In this document: positions 60,101 to 64,000 of the stretch, piece after piece | Layout: each line of letters starts with the position of its first letter | Numbering within the stretch: position 1 is the first letter of the stretch | DNA from: Callaeas wilsoni | Taxonomy: Eukaryota > Chordata > Aves > Passeriformes > Callaeidae | Direction of reading: 5' to 3' | Assembly: GCA_013398955.1 (NCBI GenBank) | Contig: VWPU01005284.1 | Coordinates: forward strand, 165,857-229,856 | Length of the DNA stretch: 64,000 nt | Program-made: the position numbers and the translations under genes | The notes under the pieces: generated by a model | The model's input: the letters and a program-made list of their open reading frames with translations, nothing else | The model's database searches: none | Told to the model about the DNA's origin: nothing

Positions 60101-60150
60101 CCTGGAAACCTCTTCCCCTTAATGATAGCACGGTGCTCTAATGAACAACA
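57111..60150. other. Unassigned single-copy DNA, partly GC-rich
   Basis: 57110-57560 and 59150-60120 are GC-richer with overlapping open frames on both strands (up to 107 codons) and no recognisable domain. No repeat family was identified. 58170-58190 has a G-rich run. Confidence 0.4.
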
Positions 60151-60295
60151 ATTTTGGTGACAGCACAGAATAAATGGGGAACACTCTCAATCTGAAGTTT
60201 GTATTGAATTAAATATTACAGCATTGATTGGGTTATTCATTTAGCATCTCACTCAATAAACATCTCTTGCAGCCCGTGTTTCTCCATTTATCTTA
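60151..60295. other. AT-rich block resembling a conserved non-coding element
   Basis: Contains gaattaaatattacagcattg, gggttattcatttagc and actcaataaacatctc. Homeodomain and forkhead-like cores without repeat similarity. Inference only. Confidence 0.27.
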
Positions 60296-63200
60296 CCTTG
60301 TCGTGGAACCTGCGCTTACCCTCCACACTTGGCACTGCTGCCTGGCTGAGGCAGGGAGGAGGGAGGATACATGGCCCAGGAAAGCTTAGTTCAGCATTTC
60401 TTCCAAAGAGCAAGAGCTCTGCTTGCGAGTCACAAAACAGACCAGAGCTCTGGTCTGGGGAGGAGAGGTGCTCGCTTCTCTCAGGCCTGGCTAAAGTCAG
60501 CACAGGTTTCTGGGGTCTCTGCTGAGCCGTGACTCCAGCTCAAAATTCAGGACAACGGAGACACGAGGAGAGAAAATAACAAGGAGAGCTAATGCAATGC
60601 TGAGGGCTTATCTGTAACCTGTGCACATGTTTCTCTAGGGGCTCTTATTTTAATGTCCCAAGTAAGTCATTTTTGTGGCTAAAAGAATGCAAAATCTAGT
60701 CTGATCCTGTTACTTAATCAGCAATATTACAAGAGGACCAGAGCTATTTTAAACTTCACTCCTTAGAAAACACTTGCGAAGCTAGAAAGCCCCATAAAAA
60801 TGTCAATGCAAATGCAAACGCTCAATGATTTGGGTGTAGGCAGTGAATCCACTCTCCTAGGCACAGAATGGACACAGCCTGTAAAATGCTTGGCAGGCTT
60901 TTGGGCTCCATAAGTAATCTAGGAGCCATTCTGGGAGATGGAATGCAATTACTAGGACTAGTTGATACCAATTTATTTAGTAAATGTGCTCTATTCTGCT
61001 CAAGATCTGATCGCAGCTGCCCAAATTTGTTTGTTGTTTGTATTTGTTCATTGAATTATTTGTGCAGGTAAATTATAGCCTATTAATCACGTTTATTATG
61101 ACAGTGCCTAGGAATTGACCAAGAATGCACCCCCTCTGCCTGCTTTCTGGGTAGTGCGCAAAGACAGAATAATAGGCAATCCCTGGCCTCATTTATGTTT
61201 GAATTGAGTGCTTTCATTATTTGCTATTTGTCAGTTGCTGGCCGTTCAAGATGTTTAGCATCCTTTATTTTCCTTAAACCTGGTAACATAAGCTCTTCAA
61301 GTAAGAATTAAATGTTACAAACAAATCACTGGAGCTTTGTTTTTCTTGGAAGGTAGGTGGTGGGTTGGGACAGTGGAGGTGAGAACATTTACTAGGAAGA
61401 GAGAAAGAACAGTTGGACCCCAATTTTCCATAGTAGCTGCTTGCCTTGCTGACTGGGGGAGTGGGAGAGCTGTATGCAGTAAAGACCTTGTGTTCCTTCT
61501 TCTCCCGTCAGGCTGTTTTGTTGCATGTACCTCTATAGGAATAATCCAGCACATTGTAGCTTTAGCTGGGTTCTTATTTGTTTGTTTAAATAAAGGAACT
61601 CCAAGCTGGTGTCACAGCTTTCCCCTTTCAGCTGTGACACTCTGCTCTCCAGTCATCGATGTCACTCCTCGGCAGTCCAGGTCTTCTGGAAGATTCCTTG
61701 TTGCAAAAGCCAGGGTTGCTCTGTGGGTCTGAAGATGTGCCTTTCCCAGCCATAAGATGTGTTCCCATAGCATCTGAAGTCTGATAAAGCCACTCCTTTG
61801 TCTGTCATCTTCCCTACTTCCAACACAGGTTGCAACAGAGTCTTTTCCTGAAGCCTGTTCTCTGAAGTGACCCTCCAACCTTCCACCATGTTAGACCCTT
61901 TGCCTCCTCTGTTATCCATCTCTCCTCCTTGTTTTCATCCTTTTCCATGGCTAGTCCATTCAATTTTCAGCACCTTTTAAACATGGACATACAAATCTGT
62001 GCCCTGAACTTGATTAAAAGTTTGGGGGTTGTTTGGTTTTTTTCAGTGGGTAATTTAATCTCTAATTTCACCTTGTTTAGATGAAAATTCTTGAACTGGA
62101 ATTCTCATGAATGTCACAGAAGACCTAAAATGTTAACCCAAACTCCCATCTAGTGAGGTCCTGTTCACCACAGTTTTTCATGTAAAGCTGACCTCAAACA
62201 AGATTTTGTGCCAATAAAGAAAAAAAATGAGAAACTTCTCCGTTTAAAATTTTAAGATTAATTTCTACTTTCCACTTGAAACACCACACTTGGAATATTT
62301 TTCTTCAACCTTGCCAACTTAGAACTTAATATGGTGCTATAGTGACAAGTGCAGTCCTTCAGATCTTCATATTAGGACTCACTTCTAAACAAAACCCTCT
62401 CCCAGAGGAGAATGGAGTAAAGCTCAACCCCCACATGGCCCTGCATCAGCTCCCAAGGCATAAAACTGCTTTTTTTAACTTCGTTTCCTCCTTAAATTTT
62501 CGTTAATGGAAATCCCAGGATTCAGTTAAAGAAAAACAAACAATCTCAGTGGGTGTTTTTTGACCCAGCTGTTATTAAGACCTTTGACAACCTCTTGTAT
62601 TCAACACTATAATTCTACTGTGTATAGAGCTCGATCCTTACAGCTTGTATTGTCCTTAGGATTTATTCTTCTTTTCCTCTCTTTTTCTCTGACATACAGC
62701 TGACCACAGTGCAGCCTTCTTTGACAGTTTCCTCATGCTCATTATTTATCTTCCGTCCCATGCTTTTCAGCGCCCCAGTTTCTTTTCCAGATAAACAGTG
62801 ATCCTTGGGGAAAGCAGAGAGTTGGAGTGAGAAGAGCAGAGGGAGGATTAGTCCCAGAGGATGCTGTGATCAGCTGAGTTCTCAGTTTGAAGATCTCGGC
62901 TGTATTCCCTGGTGGATTTGAAATAACTGTAGGTGTGGAAGCTTGACTATAATGCATTGTGGTTTAAATTCTTTTGTATTCACAAACCAGGAGTCACCGT
63001 AGTTATATGGCACAATGAAATGTGCACACTGAAATGAGTAAGTGCTCTTTGTCTGGGGAGGGAATAGAAGCATTTCAAATTATCCCTTTGAAGAATAGTT
63101 CTTCCTGGTGCTTATTTGATTTTGTTATACATATACAGTGTTCAAACTAAATGCCTTTGCTAGCTCAATTATTAGAGTTTACTTACCAAGGTTCTGCTAA

Positions 63201-63979
63201 ATGCTTTCAAGTACAAGTCCCTTCTGTACCATTAAAGACACTTTCCATTTCTGTGATACTGTATTAAGCTTCACACTTCCACTCCCTAGTGGACTTAGGC
63301 TTGTAACTGGATCCTAATACATCCTATTACACAAACCAAAGTGATCAGGCAGGGCTGTGCTGCAGAAGGACTTTTAGAACCCACTGTTCAAAACTTCTTG
63401 AAGCAGTCAATTTGGTGCCACTCCTAATTTCCCAAATTTTCCCCAAAGTAAGACATAAGCCTGGTTATTTTACCCAACACCACATTTTTCACTTGTTCGC
63501 TGCATCTCAGTTAACATAGTGGCTGGGATGGGGAGAAAAACAGCACAGTCTCCTCTTAGGAGACCCTCTGACCCAGTTACTGTGCAAGCTTTTGATCCTG
63601 CAGTCCTGGGTTATACCACAGGCAGTGAAGTGGACGACAAACTGTAGTTGTGAGGGAGTATTAACAGCAGGTGTAAAGGGGAATTCCAAATTCTTCTGCT
63701 AAGTCTGTGGCAGAGTCCTCCCATAACATCTGTGGCTGGCTCTCCCCTGTGTGAAGAAGAACTAAGCTATATCCCTTGCTGTCCAACAAATCTGTTGTAG
63801 TTTCCCTGGTGCCTCAGGACCAGCTTTTCCGGTGGTGGATCTCTCAGAGTGTAACCTGTTTGCAAACACGCTGCTACTCACATGTTTACTCACAATCCTC
63901 CCCAAGGCATATCCACACATCCCACAGGTACTCCTCAGTTCATGTTAAAAAAAAATCAGATGGAAATTTATGCAGGCGG
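60296..63979. other. Unassigned single-copy DNA
   Basis: 60760-61110 and 61190-61310 have the texture of conserved non-coding DNA (ccataaaaatgtcaatgcaa; tgctttcattatttgc). No gene, RNA or confident repeat otherwise. Confidence 0.38.
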
Positions 63980-64000
63980 TGTGGTTTGACACTGGCCCAA
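63980..64000 (-). mobile_element. Start of a third ERVL-like LTR, cut by window edge
   Basis: Bases 63980-63999 are identical over 20 nt to the reverse complement of 5238-5257, the 3' terminus of the plus-strand LTR at 4.3 kb, and resemble the terminus of the minus-strand LTR at 50524. The element therefore begins here with its 3' end and continues in minus orientation beyond the window. The first three expected LTR bases are replaced by CGG at 63977-63979, so the exact boundary is uncertain. Confidence 0.85.

Noticed and set aside
1..64000. tRNA genes, CRISPR arrays, operons, bacterial promoters
   Set aside because: No internal tRNA promoter boxes in a cloverleaf context and no spaced direct-repeat arrays were seen; the repeat content shows a vertebrate nuclear genome.

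Overview
The window looks like vertebrate, almost certainly avian, nuclear DNA. The sequence shows several generations of CR1 LINE relics, including a younger copy with the standard bird CR1 3' end near 31.1 kb. It also shows about 1-kb ERVL-type solo LTRs of the kind common in bird genomes, a short class II-type LTR, MIR/CORE-SINE relics, and no mammalian L1 or Alu. Neoaves is my inference from the LTR family and cannot be proven here.

I find no protein-coding gene that I can support. The many short open frames look like chance, are driven by low-complexity DNA, or lie inside LTRs or CR1 relics. The only recognisable coding signal is a decayed CR1 reverse-transcriptase frame at about 2.6-2.8 kb. 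The window is best read as intergenic or long-intron DNA with scattered blocks that resemble conserved non-coding elements. No tRNA, rRNA, CRISPR or replication origin was seen.

Layout: 1-980 is an old CR1 running into the window from the left. 2405-2830 is a second old CR1 piece. 4259-5260 is a plus-strand ERVL-like solo LTR. 5858-6010 is a purine-rich, G4-capable tract. 5.3-14.7 kb is mostly single-copy DNA with possible conserved blocks and a 12-bp perfect hairpin. 14.7 kb and 22.0-22.4 kb hold CR1 relics; 19.1 kb and 26.6 kb hold MIR relics. At 31.1-32.1 kb a CR1 is split by a 414-bp solo LTR with a perfect 6-bp target duplication. 32.1-50.5 kb is mostly single-copy. 50524-51638 is a minus-strand ERVL-like solo LTR. 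54546-54881 is a compact CpG-rich insertion that I interpret as another solo LTR with a perfect 5-bp duplication. 55922-56072 is a (TTTTC)n pentanucleotide array. 56.7-63.9 kb is single-copy, partly GC-richer DNA. The last 21 bases begin a further ERVL-like LTR.

The best-supported observations are thus transposon archaeology: LTR boundaries and target duplications read directly from the sequence, nesting that gives relative ages, and a probable LTR at 54.5 kb that I do not recognise as a known family.
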